Shown: positions 29,703-38,556 of the stretch, piece after piece
Numbering within the stretch: the first letter of the stretch is position 1
Layout of the letters: every line of letters starts with the position of its first letter
NCBI GenBank assembly: GCA_037444685.1
Contig: JBBILX010000004.1
Location: 1 to 64,000, forward strand
Direction: 5' to 3'
From: UBA964 sp037444685
GTDB lineage: Bacteria > Pseudomonadota > Gammaproteobacteria > Steroidobacterales > Steroidobacteraceae
DNA length: 64,000 nucleotides
The notes under the pieces: model-generated
The model's input: the letters and a program-made list of their open reading frames with translations, nothing else
The model's database searches: none
What the model was told of the DNA's origin: nothing
Translations under genes and position numbers: made by a program

Positions 29703-30653
29703 ATGAGCAGGGTCCTGCAGGGCAGGCGGGGCCGGCTGCTGCTCTGCTTCGCGATCGTCTACCTTGTCTGGGGCTCGACCTACCTCGTCACCGCCGTCGG
29801 CGTCCGCGCGATGCCGCCTTTCCTGTTCGGCGCGCTGCGTTTCCTGATCGGCGGTGCCCTGCTGTTCGGGGTGGCGCGCTCGCTGCGCAGCTTCCGCAGT
29901 CCAGAATCGCGCGCCGAGTGGCGAGGCGAGTGGCGGCACATCGTGCTGGTCGGTGCGATGGCAGTGCTGGTCTCGAACGGCTGCAATGCCTGGGGATTGC
30001 AATACGTGCCGTCGAACCAGGGCGCGCTGCTCAACGCCACGGTCGCCTTCTGGGTGACGCTGTTCGGTCTGTTCGGCGCGCGCGCGCACCGGCCCGGCCG
30101 GCTCGCCTGGACCGGTCTCGCGATCGGCCTTGCCGGTACCGCACTGATCCTGCTGCCGCGCGCCCCGACCGGCGCGACGCCACCCTCGCCCTGGGGACCC
30201 CTGATCCCGGAACTCGTGATCCTGCTCGGCTGCATGGGCTGGTCGCTCGGCACGGTCCTGCAGCGCAATACGCTCAGCAGCTTCGACCTGCTCAGCTTCA
30301 CGGCGCTACAGCAGATCGCCGGCGGGCTCATGCTGCTCGTGGTCGGCATCGGGGCGGGCGAGCTGACCAGCCGCTGGCAGTGGTCGGCCGAGGCTCTCTG
30401 GGCCATGCTGTTCCTGGCCGTGGTCAGTTCGTGCATCGCCTACACGGCCTACGCCTGGCTCACCCAGAACGCCACACCGTCGCAGGTCGGCACCTATGCG
30501 CTCGTCAATCCCGCGATCGCGACGCTGCTCGGCTGGATCGCGCTCGACGAAGCGCTCGTCGCGACCCAATGGATCGGCATGACCGTGATCCTCGCCGGCG
30601 TACTGCTCGTGAACTGGCCAGGCACCACGCGACTGCGCGGCGCTGCCGAGTGA
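29703..30653 (+). CDS. EamA (DMT superfamily) transporter
   Basis: A drug/metabolite transporter-type permease of 316 residues with ten membrane helices in two EamA repeats. The first repeat has YLVWGSTYLVTAVGVRAMPPF, trimmed here to VWGSTYL, and PSNQGALLNATVAFWV. The second ends PAIATLLGWIALDEAL. Such proteins often export amino acids or metabolites; its place 27 bases after the peptide importers fits relief of amino acid excess, which is inference. Confidence 0.88.
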   Translation: MSRVLQGRRGRLLLCFAIVYLVWGSTYLVTAVGVRAMPPFLFGALRFLIGGALLFGVARSLRSFRSPESRAEWRGEWRHIVLVGAMAVLVSNGCNAWGLQYVPSNQGALLNATVAFWVTLFGLFGARAHRPGRLAWTGLAIGLAGTALILLPRAPTGATPPSPWGPLIPELVILLGCMGWSLGTVLQRNTLSSFDLLSFTALQQIAGGLMLLVVGIGAGELTSRWQWSAEALWAMLFLAVVSSCIAYTAYAWLTQNATPSQVGTYALVNPAIATLLGWIALDEALVATQWIGMTVILAGVLLVNWPGTTRLRGAAE

Positions 30654-30657
30654 TGCG

Positions 30658-31449
30658 CTAGCCGGCCGGCGTGCAGCGCGCGACGAGTCGCTGCGCTCGC
30701 TGCACCGCGAGGTCGACGGCGGGCAGCGTCAGCCGCTCGCGCGCGGGGAAGTCGATCTGCGCGACGATATTGTCGCCGGAAGCGTCGCGGATGTTGGTCA
30801 GGCCCTTGTACCGCATCAGCACCCGGTCGCTCTTGCGATAACTGACCTCTATGTAAGGCAGAAACCAGCCGAGGATTCCCGAGAGATTGAGGCGGATCAC
30901 GCTCGCCGCTGCGCCCTCGATCGTCTCCTCGTGATGCTTGCGGACCTTGAAAGTCAGGAAGTCGAGACGGCTCGGCACCAGGAACGGGAAGCGCACCGTG
31001 CGTCCGGCCTCGAGCTCGGCCCAGTGACGTCGGACGAATTCGTCGAAGCCCGCGTCCGAGACGATCGCGACCTTGTCCGGCACGCGCGCACGGCGTAGCG
31101 GCGCACTCGCCGAGGCACGCTGGAAGACCTCGAGCCCCTGCGCCGTGCGGCGCAGCCCCTCGGTGTAGCCGCTACGGCCGTCGAGCAGCGTGAAAGTCGG
31201 CTCCTCGCGCACGGCACCGTATTCGAGCTCCTTGCGGGCGAACGCCTCGGTGCCATTCGCGCAGCGATAGAGCACGACCCGCTGCTCGCCGACGGTTCCT
31301 GCGCCGCGCACGAAGTGGGACTCGATGTACAGCAGGCGGCCCGTTCGGATGTCGCGCGCGTAGCCCGTGAAGACCTGATCGGCGGCGCGCCCGGCAGGCA
31401 GCGCGAGCCACAGCGCCACGAGTGCCGTGAAGGGAGTGATGGTTTTCAT
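30658..31449 (-). CDS. Exported protein of unknown function
   Basis: The 263 residues start with a clear signal peptide (MKTITPFTALVALWLALPAG, probable cleavage after GRAA). The mature part is beta-rich and basic, with a central HHEETIEGAAASVIRLNLSG and an RKSDRVLMRYKGLTNIRD segment. I do not recognise the family. The last Cys, in RCTPAG, is the second Cys of the mature protein (the other lies in LYRCANGTE), so a single disulfide is possible. It converges with the EamA gene, with 4 bases between stops. Confidence 0.7.
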   Translation of the reverse strand: MKTITPFTALVALWLALPAGRAADQVFTGYARDIRTGRLLYIESHFVRGAGTVGEQRVVLYRCANGTEAFARKELEYGAVREEPTFTLLDGRSGYTEGLRRTAQGLEVFQRASASAPLRRARVPDKVAIVSDAGFDEFVRRHWAELEAGRTVRFPFLVPSRLDFLTFKVRKHHEETIEGAAASVIRLNLSGILGWFLPYIEVSYRKSDRVLMRYKGLTNIRDASGDNIVAQIDFPARERLTLPAVDLAVQRAQRLVARCTPAG

Positions 31450-31472
31450 GAAGGTGGATTCGTCGTCCGGGC

Positions 31473-31847
31473 TCAGCCGGATTTGCGGCCGAGACGCTCG
31501 ATGCCGCGGGAGCCGATGAACCAGGAACCCACCCAGCCGGTGACGCTGACCACGAGCGCCGCGAGCACGGCGTCACCAAAGCTCGCGATGCCGAAGCCCG
31601 GCAGCATCCAGGCAACCAGGGCCAGCATGCCGGCGTTGACGACCAGCAGGAACAGGCCGAGGGTCACGATCGTGATCGGAAACGTGAGGACCACCGCCAC
31701 GGGTCGAACGAAGGCGTTGACGATGCCGAGCAGCAGTCCGGCGAGCAGCAGCGTCAGCGCGGAATCGATCCGCACCCCGTCGATCCAGGTTGACGCAAGC
31801 CAGAGTCCGAAGGCGGCAATCACGGCCCGCAGCACGAATCCGGTCAT
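31473..31847 (-). CDS. Small membrane protein, phage-holin-4/YvlD family
   Basis: A 124-residue protein with four membrane helices. The central GIVNAFVRPVAVVLTFPITI and TLGLFLLVVNAGML match the PF04020 family (YvlD-like, also called mycobacterial phage holin superfamily IV). The family's function is unsettled and it is usually not phage-borne. The ATG at 31847 overlaps the stop of the SRPBCC gene by four bases. Confidence 0.85.
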   Translation of the reverse strand: MTGFVLRAVIAAFGLWLASTWIDGVRIDSALTLLLAGLLLGIVNAFVRPVAVVLTFPITIVTLGLFLLVVNAGMLALVAWMLPGFGIASFGDAVLAALVVSVTGWVGSWFIGSRGIERLGRKSG

Positions 31848-32296
31848 GGGGAGGCTCCTTCGCCATCGAGGCCTTTCTCGAGGTAGACCTTGAGCCGCGC
31901 GAGCGACAGACGCCAGCCAGCCTGATGGTCGCGGAGCTGCCGCGCATGCGCCGGCGCCTCGGAGAAGCCGCTGCCGAGCACGCGCACCACCGTCTCCGGC
32001 GGACGCCACTCGATCATCAGGTCGTCGACAGTCGCCGATTCGCTCTCGGGCACCGCTGCGGACGGCAGGTGGATTAGACGCAGTCGCCGCGGCGGATCGA
32101 ACACGTCGATGTGCGCGACCAACTCGTGCTGCCGGTCGAGGCTGGCCGTGAACGAGCCGCCGGCGCGCGCGCTGATCCGCGCGTTCACCGAGCACCAGCG
32201 CGCGAGCAGCGCGCTGTCCGTCAGCGCGCGCCAGACCCGCGCTGGCTCGGCGCAAATGTCGATACGCAGGGCATAGCCTCGGTTTCTCTCGGACAT
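31844..32296 (-). CDS. SRPBCC / AHSA1-like domain protein
   Basis: A START-like ligand-binding protein of 150 residues. The N-terminal IDICAEPARVWRALTDS and RWCSVNARISARAGGSF, and the C-terminal HQAGWRLSLARLKVYLEKG, are typical of the activator-of-Hsp90-ATPase-like SRPBCC group. It probably binds a hydrophobic ligand; the partner is unknown. It is coupled to the downstream small membrane protein. Confidence 0.82.
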   Translation of the reverse strand: MSERNRGYALRIDICAEPARVWRALTDSALLARWCSVNARISARAGGSFTASLDRQHELVAHIDVFDPPRRLRLIHLPSAAVPESESATVDDLMIEWRPPETVVRVLGSGFSEAPAHARQLRDHQAGWRLSLARLKVYLEKGLDGEGASP

Positions 32297-32347
32297 CAGG
32301 CTATTGTGCCACCGCGGTATGCTTCGATCCCCACGGTCTGACGAGGA

Positions 32348-32746
32348 ATGTCCATGGCGCTGGTCCATATCGTGCTGCTGCTCGCCCTGATCCAGTATTT
32401 CGTCTTCGGTCTTGCCGTCGGGCGCGCCCGCGGCCGTTACGGCGTCGCGGCGCCCGCGACGACCGGTCACCCGGACTTCGAGCGGATCTATCGCGTGCAG
32501 ATGAACACGCTCGAGCAGCTCGTGCTGTTCGTGCCGGCGCTGCTGCTGTTCGCCGAGCTGGTCGACCCGCTCTGGGCGGCCGGGCTCGGCGTCGTCTTCG
32601 TCGTCGGTCGCGCGCTCTACGCGATCGGGTATGCGAAGGCCGCCAACAAACGCCACGTCGGTTTCGGACTGTCGGCGCTGCCGGTCCTGGTCATGCTGCT
32701 CGGCTCGCTGATCGCCGCCGTCCGCGCGGCCTTGGGCTTTGCCTAA
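32348..32746 (+). CDS. MAPEG-family membrane protein
   Basis: A 132-residue four-helix membrane protein. The conserved FERIYRVQMNTLEQLVLFVP matches the MAPEG family (microsomal glutathione S-transferase-like). It may conjugate glutathione to hydrophobic compounds, but bacterial members are mostly uncharacterised. ATGs at 32348 and 32354 are both possible; the purine-rich GACGAGGA just upstream favours either. The 3' end overlaps the convergent protease gene by four bases. Confidence 0.85.
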   Translation: MSMALVHIVLLLALIQYFVFGLAVGRARGRYGVAAPATTGHPDFERIYRVQMNTLEQLVLFVPALLLFAELVDPLWAAGLGVVFVVGRALYAIGYAKAANKRHVGFGLSALPVLVMLLGSLIAAVRAALGFA

Positions 32747-34014
32747 GGCTTGCCCGCAGGGGACAGCGCTGCCAAGCGCGGACTCGCCTTGAGCGTCTGC
32801 AGCGCGAGCCGCACCTCGCGGTCACGCGCGAGCAAGGCGCGGCCCGAACCGTCGGGCGGCAGTTCCGCCGGTGGCTCCTCGGTGCCGTCGACGCGGACGT
32901 CAGGCTCGATGCCGCGGTCGTTGATGACGGCACCCGAGGGCGTGGCGTAATACGACGTCGTGAGCTTGAGCGCGCGTCCATTGGCGAGCGGAATGACCGT
33001 CTGCACGGATCCCTTGCCATAGCTGCGCCGCCCAACCACGGTCGCGCGGTGGTGGTCCTTGAGCGCACCGGCCACGATCTCGGAGGCGGACGCGGAGCCG
33101 CCGTTGATCAGCACCGCGAGCCGGGCGCCGGCGAGCAGGTCACCGGGGGTCGCCTCCATGCGGAACCGGGCATCCGGCGCGCGGCCGCTCGCGCTGACGA
33201 TCAGCCCCCGCTCGAGAAACGCGTCCGCGACCTGCACCGCGGACTCGAGCACGCCGCCCGGGTTGTTGCGCAGGTCGAGAACGAGGCCCGACAGTGGACC
33301 TCGCTGGGTGGCAGCCAGCGATTCGATCGCCCGCTCCACGTCCTTGGGAGTGGTGTCGCTGAAATTGGAGATCCTCAGATAACCGAATCCCGGTTCGAGA
33401 GTCGCGTGCACCACGCTTTGCACCTCGACATGGGCGCGGGCGAGCGTCAGGTCGTAGGTGTCCGGCGCGCCGGGACGTCGCAGGCTCAACTTGACCACCG
33501 AGCCGGCCTCGCCACGCATCTGGTCGATGGCGTCCTCGACGTCGAGCTGGACCGGACGGTCGTCGATGCGCACGATCAGATCGCCGCTGCGGATGCCGGC
33601 GCGCGCTGCGGGAGAGCCCTCGATGGTGCGCAGCACCATGATGCCATCCTCCTCGGCGGAGACTTCTACGCCGATGCCGGGATAGGTGCCGCTCGTGCTG
33701 AGCCGGACCTCGTCGTACTCGTCGGGATCGAGGTAGGCGGAATAGGGATCGAGCCCCGCGACCATGCCGCGCACGGCGTTCTCGAGCAGCTCGTGCTCGT
33801 CGACGGGTTCGACGTACTCGCGCTGCACGCGCGCGACGATGTCGGCGAGGTCTCGCGCATCGGCGGGCGACAGCCCGGCGACCCTCGCGACGGGGCGCTC
33901 CGGCCGTGCCGACGCGGCGCCGCGTTCCGCGAGCACGCCGCCGGTCATCGCGACGGCGATGCCGAGCGCGACTCCGCCGGCCAGTGCGAGCGGAATGTGG
34001 GACCGACCGTTCAT
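32743..34014 (-). CDS. S41 C-terminal processing protease (CtpA-like), periplasmic
   Basis: A carboxyl-terminal processing protease of 423 residues. An N-terminal membrane or signal segment (about 8-30) is followed by a PDZ domain (GIGVEVSAEEDGIMVLRTI, GDLIVRIDDRPV). The S41 domain has LVLDLRNNPGGVL, the nucleophile Ser in NGGSASASEIVAG and the general-base Lys in RRSYGKGSVQTV. The C-terminal ASPRLAALSPAGKP is variable. It probably trims envelope proteins. EnvC/amidase control elsewhere involves such proteases, but here the genes are separated by the GGDEF-EAL gene. Confidence 0.93.
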   Translation of the reverse strand: MNGRSHIPLALAGGVALGIAVAMTGGVLAERGAASARPERPVARVAGLSPADARDLADIVARVQREYVEPVDEHELLENAVRGMVAGLDPYSAYLDPDEYDEVRLSTSGTYPGIGVEVSAEEDGIMVLRTIEGSPAARAGIRSGDLIVRIDDRPVQLDVEDAIDQMRGEAGSVVKLSLRRPGAPDTYDLTLARAHVEVQSVVHATLEPGFGYLRISNFSDTTPKDVERAIESLAATQRGPLSGLVLDLRNNPGGVLESAVQVADAFLERGLIVSASGRAPDARFRMEATPGDLLAGARLAVLINGGSASASEIVAGALKDHHRATVVGRRSYGKGSVQTVIPLANGRALKLTTSYYATPSGAVINDRGIEPDVRVDGTEEPPAELPPDGSGRALLARDREVRLALQTLKASPRLAALSPAGKP

Positions 34015-34061
34015 GGCGCCTCGGAGCGATGTTAACCGCGTCCCGGCCAGACCCCAAGTCG

Positions 34062-36341
34062 TCAGTGATTGACCAAGAGGCGGCGCGGTTCTGGATCCTG
34101 TTCGGACTCCGGCTGCTGCGGCTCGCCGAGGGGAGTCAGCGAGGCGTAGATCGGCAGTTCCGCGAGCAGGTCCGTCAGCGGCATGGGCCTCCCCAGCGCG
34201 AATCCCTGGCCCATGTCCACGCCCAGCGCGGCAAGGCGCGCGACGATCTCGGGCGTCTCGGCATACTCGGCGACGGTCGCAATCCCCATGCCGGCGGCGA
34301 GCTGCGCGATGGCGCGGACCATCGACTCCGAGCGCGGGTCGCGCAGGATGTCGCGGACGAAGCTGCCGTCGATCTTCAGCAGCGTCGCCGGCAGCGAGCG
34401 CAGATAGGCCAGCGACGAGAGTCCGGTCCCGAAGTCGTCGAGCGCGACGCCGCAACCGATCGCGCGCAGTCGGCGCATCAGCGTCTCGGCGCGCGCGATA
34501 TTCTGCACCGCATCGCTCTCGGTCAACTCCACGCAGAGTACGCCCGGCTCGATGCCACTCTCCTCGATGCCATCGACGAGCTCGTCGGCGAACTCCTCGT
34601 TGCCGATAGACTGGCCGGAGACGTTGAGGCTGAAGACGACCGGTCGATGCGCGAGCAGCGCGGCGTGCGGCCTGAGCATCGCGAGCGCGGCGCGCAGCAC
34701 CCAGCGATCGATCGCCGGCATCAGCTGGTAGCGTCGCGCGGCGGACAGGAAGCGGTCCGGGCCGACCGTCGCGCCCTTGCGGTCGATCATCCGCAAAAGC
34801 AGCTCGAAGTGCGGCGTGCGATGCCGCGAGTGGTCGCCGAGCGGCTGTATCAGCTGCACGTCGAGCCGGAAGCGGTTGGCCGTCAGCGCATCACGGAGGT
34901 CCGCGACCGTCGTGATGTCGTTGAAGCGCATGATGATGCTGGGGTCGGCCTCCTGGTGCACGTCGACGCGGTTGCGGCCACGGTCCTTGGCGGCCTTGCA
35001 GGCGGACTCGGCGGCGGCCAGCGCATGCGCGAGGGGCTCCGGGCCGGAGCCGCGTTCCAGCGCAGCGACGCCGATGCTGACCGAGACGTGCAGGCGCGTG
35101 CTCGCCTCGCTCGTGCCAAGCTGGGCGAGGCTTTCGCGCAGCGACTCGGCGAAGTCTGCCGCCGCTTCGCGCGCCATGGGCAGCAGCACCGCGAAGCGGT
35201 CGCCCGAAATGCGCGCCGCGAGCGCTCCATTAGGCAGGCGTCTGCGGATCGCTTCGCCGATCTGCCCGAGCACCGCATCGCCTTCGTGCATGCCGAAGTT
35301 GTCGTTGATCGCGTGCAACTGGTCGACGTCGATATACAGCGCGCTCTCGATCGGTGCGGCGCCGAGCTCGGATTCGAGCGAGAGCAGCCGCTGCTCGAGC
35401 GCCGGCCGCGTCAGCAGCCCGGTCAGCGAATCGTAGCTCGCTTCGATGATGGCGGATGCGCGCCGCGCGAGCAGGTCGGCGAGCCGAGCGTCGCGCGGCT
35501 CGAACTCGGGACCGGCGGCCTCCCGGAACAGTGCCAGAGCGCCCGTCACGCGTCCGCTCGGATGGCGCAGCGGCGAGCAGAGGATCCGAAACGCGGCGGC
35601 CTCGCCGCTGCCGGCCGTCACGCGATTGATGATGACGGCCTCGCGCCGCGTCTGCATCAGCTGCAGCAGGTGACGATGCGTGCGCGCGAGCAGCGAACCG
35701 TTGGCTTCGCGACCCGAGCCGGCGCGCATCATCGCGATGCTCTTCTCGGGCACGATCAGCGCCGTCAGGACACAGTGCAGGTGATCGGCGGCCCGCTGCA
35801 GCATGCCCTTGAGCTCGTCGACCTGGGCTCGCTGGCCCGTGGAATCGACATCGGAGAAGGACAGCAGCAGATCCATGTCCTTGTCGCGAGTCGCGAGCCG
35901 GTGAGCGAGCTCGACGAGACTGGACTGGGAGACGAGCTCGCGACGCAGGCACTCGATGGCCGGGCGCAGCAGCGAGTTGACGAGCGAGAACTGCTGCGGC
36001 TCGGCATCACCGTGCCGGCGCGCGGAAACGGCCACGGTCGCGAGCATCTCGCCGGCGTCGGTGCGCAGCCACCAGACGTAGATCGGCGCGGCGCCGCGAT
36101 CGGCGAACAACAGCTCGCCCTGCAGCGAGGCGTCGCTCCTGGCGCGCTCCGCGGCGGTTTCGACCAGCAGCGGCAGATCGGGACCGGTCATCGACTCCGT
36201 GGTCCAGCGCAGCTGGTTCGCGGCGTCGAACACCCAGACGTGCTCGGCGCGCGGCATCAGCGAGCGCAGCAGCTGCGCATACGGCTTGAGCGCGCGCCAG
36301 CCCGCGGTCTCGGAGGTTCGGTCGTCGGCGTCCTGGGTCAT
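34062..36341 (-). CDS. GAF-GGDEF-EAL protein, cyclase site degenerate
   Basis: A 759-residue c-di-GMP-related regulator. The N-terminal 300 residues contain a GAF-like sensory region. The GGDEF domain (about 320-480) has SGDRF near 379 where GGDEF is required, so cyclase activity is unlikely. The EAL domain (about 500-740) reads FELLLR for the EAL site (about 510), keeps LCVELTES, GVALDDFGTGLSSLAYL and TLLKIDGSFVRDI, and has VAEYAET for the usual VAEGVET. Phosphodiesterase activity is therefore possible but not certain. No membrane helix is seen. Confidence 0.85.
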   Translation of the reverse strand: MTQDADDRTSETAGWRALKPYAQLLRSLMPRAEHVWVFDAANQLRWTTESMTGPDLPLLVETAAERARSDASLQGELLFADRGAAPIYVWWLRTDAGEMLATVAVSARRHGDAEPQQFSLVNSLLRPAIECLRRELVSQSSLVELAHRLATRDKDMDLLLSFSDVDSTGQRAQVDELKGMLQRAADHLHCVLTALIVPEKSIAMMRAGSGREANGSLLARTHRHLLQLMQTRREAVIINRVTAGSGEAAAFRILCSPLRHPSGRVTGALALFREAAGPEFEPRDARLADLLARRASAIIEASYDSLTGLLTRPALEQRLLSLESELGAAPIESALYIDVDQLHAINDNFGMHEGDAVLGQIGEAIRRRLPNGALAARISGDRFAVLLPMAREAAADFAESLRESLAQLGTSEASTRLHVSVSIGVAALERGSGPEPLAHALAAAESACKAAKDRGRNRVDVHQEADPSIIMRFNDITTVADLRDALTANRFRLDVQLIQPLGDHSRHRTPHFELLLRMIDRKGATVGPDRFLSAARRYQLMPAIDRWVLRAALAMLRPHAALLAHRPVVFSLNVSGQSIGNEEFADELVDGIEESGIEPGVLCVELTESDAVQNIARAETLMRRLRAIGCGVALDDFGTGLSSLAYLRSLPATLLKIDGSFVRDILRDPRSESMVRAIAQLAAGMGIATVAEYAETPEIVARLAALGVDMGQGFALGRPMPLTDLLAELPIYASLTPLGEPQQPESEQDPEPRRLLVNH

Positions 36342-36541
36342 GTCGTCCTTGGCCTGGGTGCGCGCAGGGCCTGTGCTCGAGCGGCCCGGCAGAGGTTTAC
36401 GATGCCGGCCGTCGACCGCAGGCGCGTGGATGGAGTTGGCAATTTGTCAGTTTGTCGGCCTGTAACCGGCAGACTGCCCGCCGGCAGGACCGGACCGCCA
36501 GCGCAGAATCAGGTCCCTTGCGGCCCATTTCGTGAGTCCGA

Positions 36542-37738
36542 TCACGGACGGGCGGGGGCCGGCGTGCGGAACCAGGGCCGGGGATCGACCGGTCGGGCGC
36601 TGCGCCGGATCTCGAAGTAGAGCTCGGGGCGAGGCCGGCCGCCGCTATCGCCGACCTCCGCCAGCGTGTCGCCGGCCGTCACGCGCTCGCCGACGCGACG
36701 GAACAGCGAGTCGTTGTGGCCATAGAGGCTCATGAAGCCGCCGCCGTGATCGACAATCACGAGCAGCCCGAGGCCCGCGAGCCAGTCCGCGTAGACAATC
36801 CGGCCGTGATAGATCGCCCGCACGGGAGTGCCGCGCTCGGCGGCGATCAGCACGCCATGCCACTTGAGTCCCCCGGCGCGGGCCTCGCCGAAGCGCGCGA
36901 CCAGCCTGCCCTCGACGGGCCAGGACAGCTTGCCGCGCAGCCGTGCAAACGGGTCACGGCTGTCGGTCGGGAAACGTTCGACCGCGCGGCGCAGCTCGCG
37001 CAGCAGCCTCTCGAGCGCTGCCTGTTCGCGCCGCAGCCGCTCGAGGGTCGCCACGCGCGAGCGGGCCTCGCTCTGCACCTTGGCGAGCACGGCCCCGCGT
37101 TCGCTGCGCGCGGCCTCGAGCCGCTCGAGTTCGCGCCGGCGTTCCTCCTCGAGTGCGGCGAGGCGCGCGTCCTCGGCCTCGAGTTGCGTCTGCAGCGTAT
37201 CGAGCTCCGCAATGTGTGTGCGGATCCGCTCGAGCTGCTCGGCACGCGCCCGGCCAAAATAGCCGTAATAGGCGAACATCCGGCCGGCGCGGGCCGGGTC
37301 GCGCTGGTTGAGCAGCAGCTTGAGCGGCTCCTCGCGACCGATCATGTAGGCAGCGCGGAGCTGCCCCGCGAGCGCCTCGCGCTCCGCCTCGAGCATACGA
37401 CGTCGCTCACGAGTCTGCGCCGCAATCTGCGCGCGCCGCTCGCCCGTGGCGTTTCGCTCACGCTGGATCCGAGCGAGTTCGGCGCGTGCAGCCGCGACTG
37501 ACTGCTCGGCCGTGCGCAGCTCGCGCGTCAGGCGGTCGCGCTCGGCGGCATCGCGCGCAATCTGGGCACGCACGCGGTCGATCTCGCCACGGATCTTCTC
37601 GAGATCTGCTTCGGCCTGGGCACGATCGGCGCGCTGACCGGCCGCCGGCGTCGCTACGGTCCCCGCGAGGAGCGCGGCCAGCAGCGCGATGGCGACACGG
37701 CCAGCGGCGTGCAAGTGAATGAAATCCCGGGGTTTCAT
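36542..37738 (-). CDS. envC: Murein hydrolase activator EnvC (LytM/M23 domain)
   Basis: A periplasmic protein of 398 residues. A signal peptide (AIALLAALLAGTVATPAAGQ) is followed by two long coiled coils (about 40-265) rich in Arg, Glu and Ala, then a LytM domain. In the M23 site, WHGVLIAA lacks the metal-binding Asp and the last motif is SLYGHNDSL. This is the degenerate form expected of EnvC, which activates AmiA/AmiB amidases instead of cutting itself. It is divergent from the rhodanese-grxC-secB-gpsA run, as in many gammaproteobacteria. Confidence 0.9.
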   Translation of the reverse strand: MKPRDFIHLHAAGRVAIALLAALLAGTVATPAAGQRADRAQAEADLEKIRGEIDRVRAQIARDAAERDRLTRELRTAEQSVAAARAELARIQRERNATGERRAQIAAQTRERRRMLEAEREALAGQLRAAYMIGREEPLKLLLNQRDPARAGRMFAYYGYFGRARAEQLERIRTHIAELDTLQTQLEAEDARLAALEEERRRELERLEAARSERGAVLAKVQSEARSRVATLERLRREQAALERLLRELRRAVERFPTDSRDPFARLRGKLSWPVEGRLVARFGEARAGGLKWHGVLIAAERGTPVRAIYHGRIVYADWLAGLGLLVIVDHGGGFMSLYGHNDSLFRRVGERVTAGDTLAEVGDSGGRPRPELYFEIRRSARPVDPRPWFRTPAPARP

Positions 37739-37824
37739 GCGCTGTGCGGCAGTGTAGCGCAGGGCGCGGCGCCCGCCCGGAACCGCTATACTCGCGAGCC
37801 TTTTCTCCGGAGACCCGGCTGCCG

Positions 37825-38283
37825 ATGGACCGATTACTCGAGTATGCCGCCAACCACCCGTGGCTCGTCGGCGCCGCGGTGCTCACGGCCGTGCTCGTCC
37901 TGGTGTTCGAGCTGCGTCTGCGGCAGACCGAGTTCGCAGCCGTCTCGGCCCAGGATGCCATCCGGCTCATGAACCAGGGCGCCCTCGTTCTCGACCTGCG
38001 GCGCGAAGAGGCCTTCAACGAAGGACATCTCGGCGGCGCGCGGCGCATGGACTCGGCAGAGATCCTCAAGGCCGGCGAGTCACTGAAGAAGTACAAGGAC
38101 AAGCCCGTCCTCGTTTATTGCGACTCCGGATCGCTCGGCGCCTCGGCGGCGCGCGTGCTCGCGAGCCAGGGCTTCACGAAAGCGGTCAACCTGCGCGGCG
38201 GCATCGCGGCCTGGCGCGCCGAAGGGCTGCCACTGTCCAAGGGCGGCGCACGGCGCGGCGACCCGCAGGGGAAGCGGGCGTGA
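37825..38283 (+). CDS. Membrane-anchored rhodanese-like protein (YibN-like)
   Basis: The 152 residues have one N-terminal membrane helix (about 12-30) and a rhodanese domain. Its active-site loop carries the Cys in LVYCDSGSLGASAARVL. The preceding LDLRREEAFNEGHLGGA is the family signature. It heads the rhodanese-grxC-secB run; the E. coli counterpart is yibN. Its TGA overlaps the GTG start of grxC. Confidence 0.9.
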   Translation: MDRLLEYAANHPWLVGAAVLTAVLVLVFELRLRQTEFAAVSAQDAIRLMNQGALVLDLRREEAFNEGHLGGARRMDSAEILKAGESLKKYKDKPVLVYCDSGSLGASAARVLASQGFTKAVNLRGGIAAWRAEGLPLSKGGARRGDPQGKRA

Positions 38284-38543
38284 GTGCGGGTGTCGTGATC
38301 TACACGACGAGCTGGTGTCCGTACTGCGCGCGCGCCAAGGCGCTGCTGGACGCCAAGCGCGTGGCCTACGAAGAGATCGACATCGAGCGCGGCCAGGGTC
38401 TGCGCGAGCAGATGATCGCGCGCAGCGGCCGGCGCACGGTGCCGCAGATCTTCATCGGCGAAACCCACGTCGGCGGCTGCGACGACCTGCACGAGCTCGA
38501 AGCACGTGGTGCGCTCGATCCGCTGCTCGCGGCAACCGGCTGA
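38280..38543 (+). CDS. grxC: Glutaredoxin 3
   Basis: A glutathione-dependent thiol-disulfide oxidoreductase of 87 residues with the CPYC active site at Cys13-Cys16. The cis-Pro segment TVPQIFIGETHVGGCDDL is intact. The GTG start at 38280 overlaps the rhodanese stop by four bases and gives the standard length. It precedes secB by 13 bases. Confidence 0.95.
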   Translation: MSAGVVIYTTSWCPYCARAKALLDAKRVAYEEIDIERGQGLREQMIARSGRRTVPQIFIGETHVGGCDDLHELEARGALDPLLAATG

Positions 38544-38556
38544 ATCAGGAGCATCC

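Noticed and set aside
27567..30089. 840-codon minus-strand frame over the OPT gene
   Set aside because: Antisense to a clear polytopic transporter; composition is charged and repetitive with no family match.
31473..31847. Prophage remnant, because of the holin-like small protein
   Set aside because: The YvlD/PF04020 family is common in bacterial chromosomes, and no other phage gene is nearby.
33906..36620. 904-codon plus-strand frame over the protease and GGDEF-EAL genes
   Set aside because: Antisense to two genes with clear motifs; no ribosome site or domain.
37787..37792. TATACT as a -10 box for the rhodanese-grxC-secB run
   Set aside because: No acceptable -35 hexamer lies 16-18 bases upstream, so support is too weak to list it.
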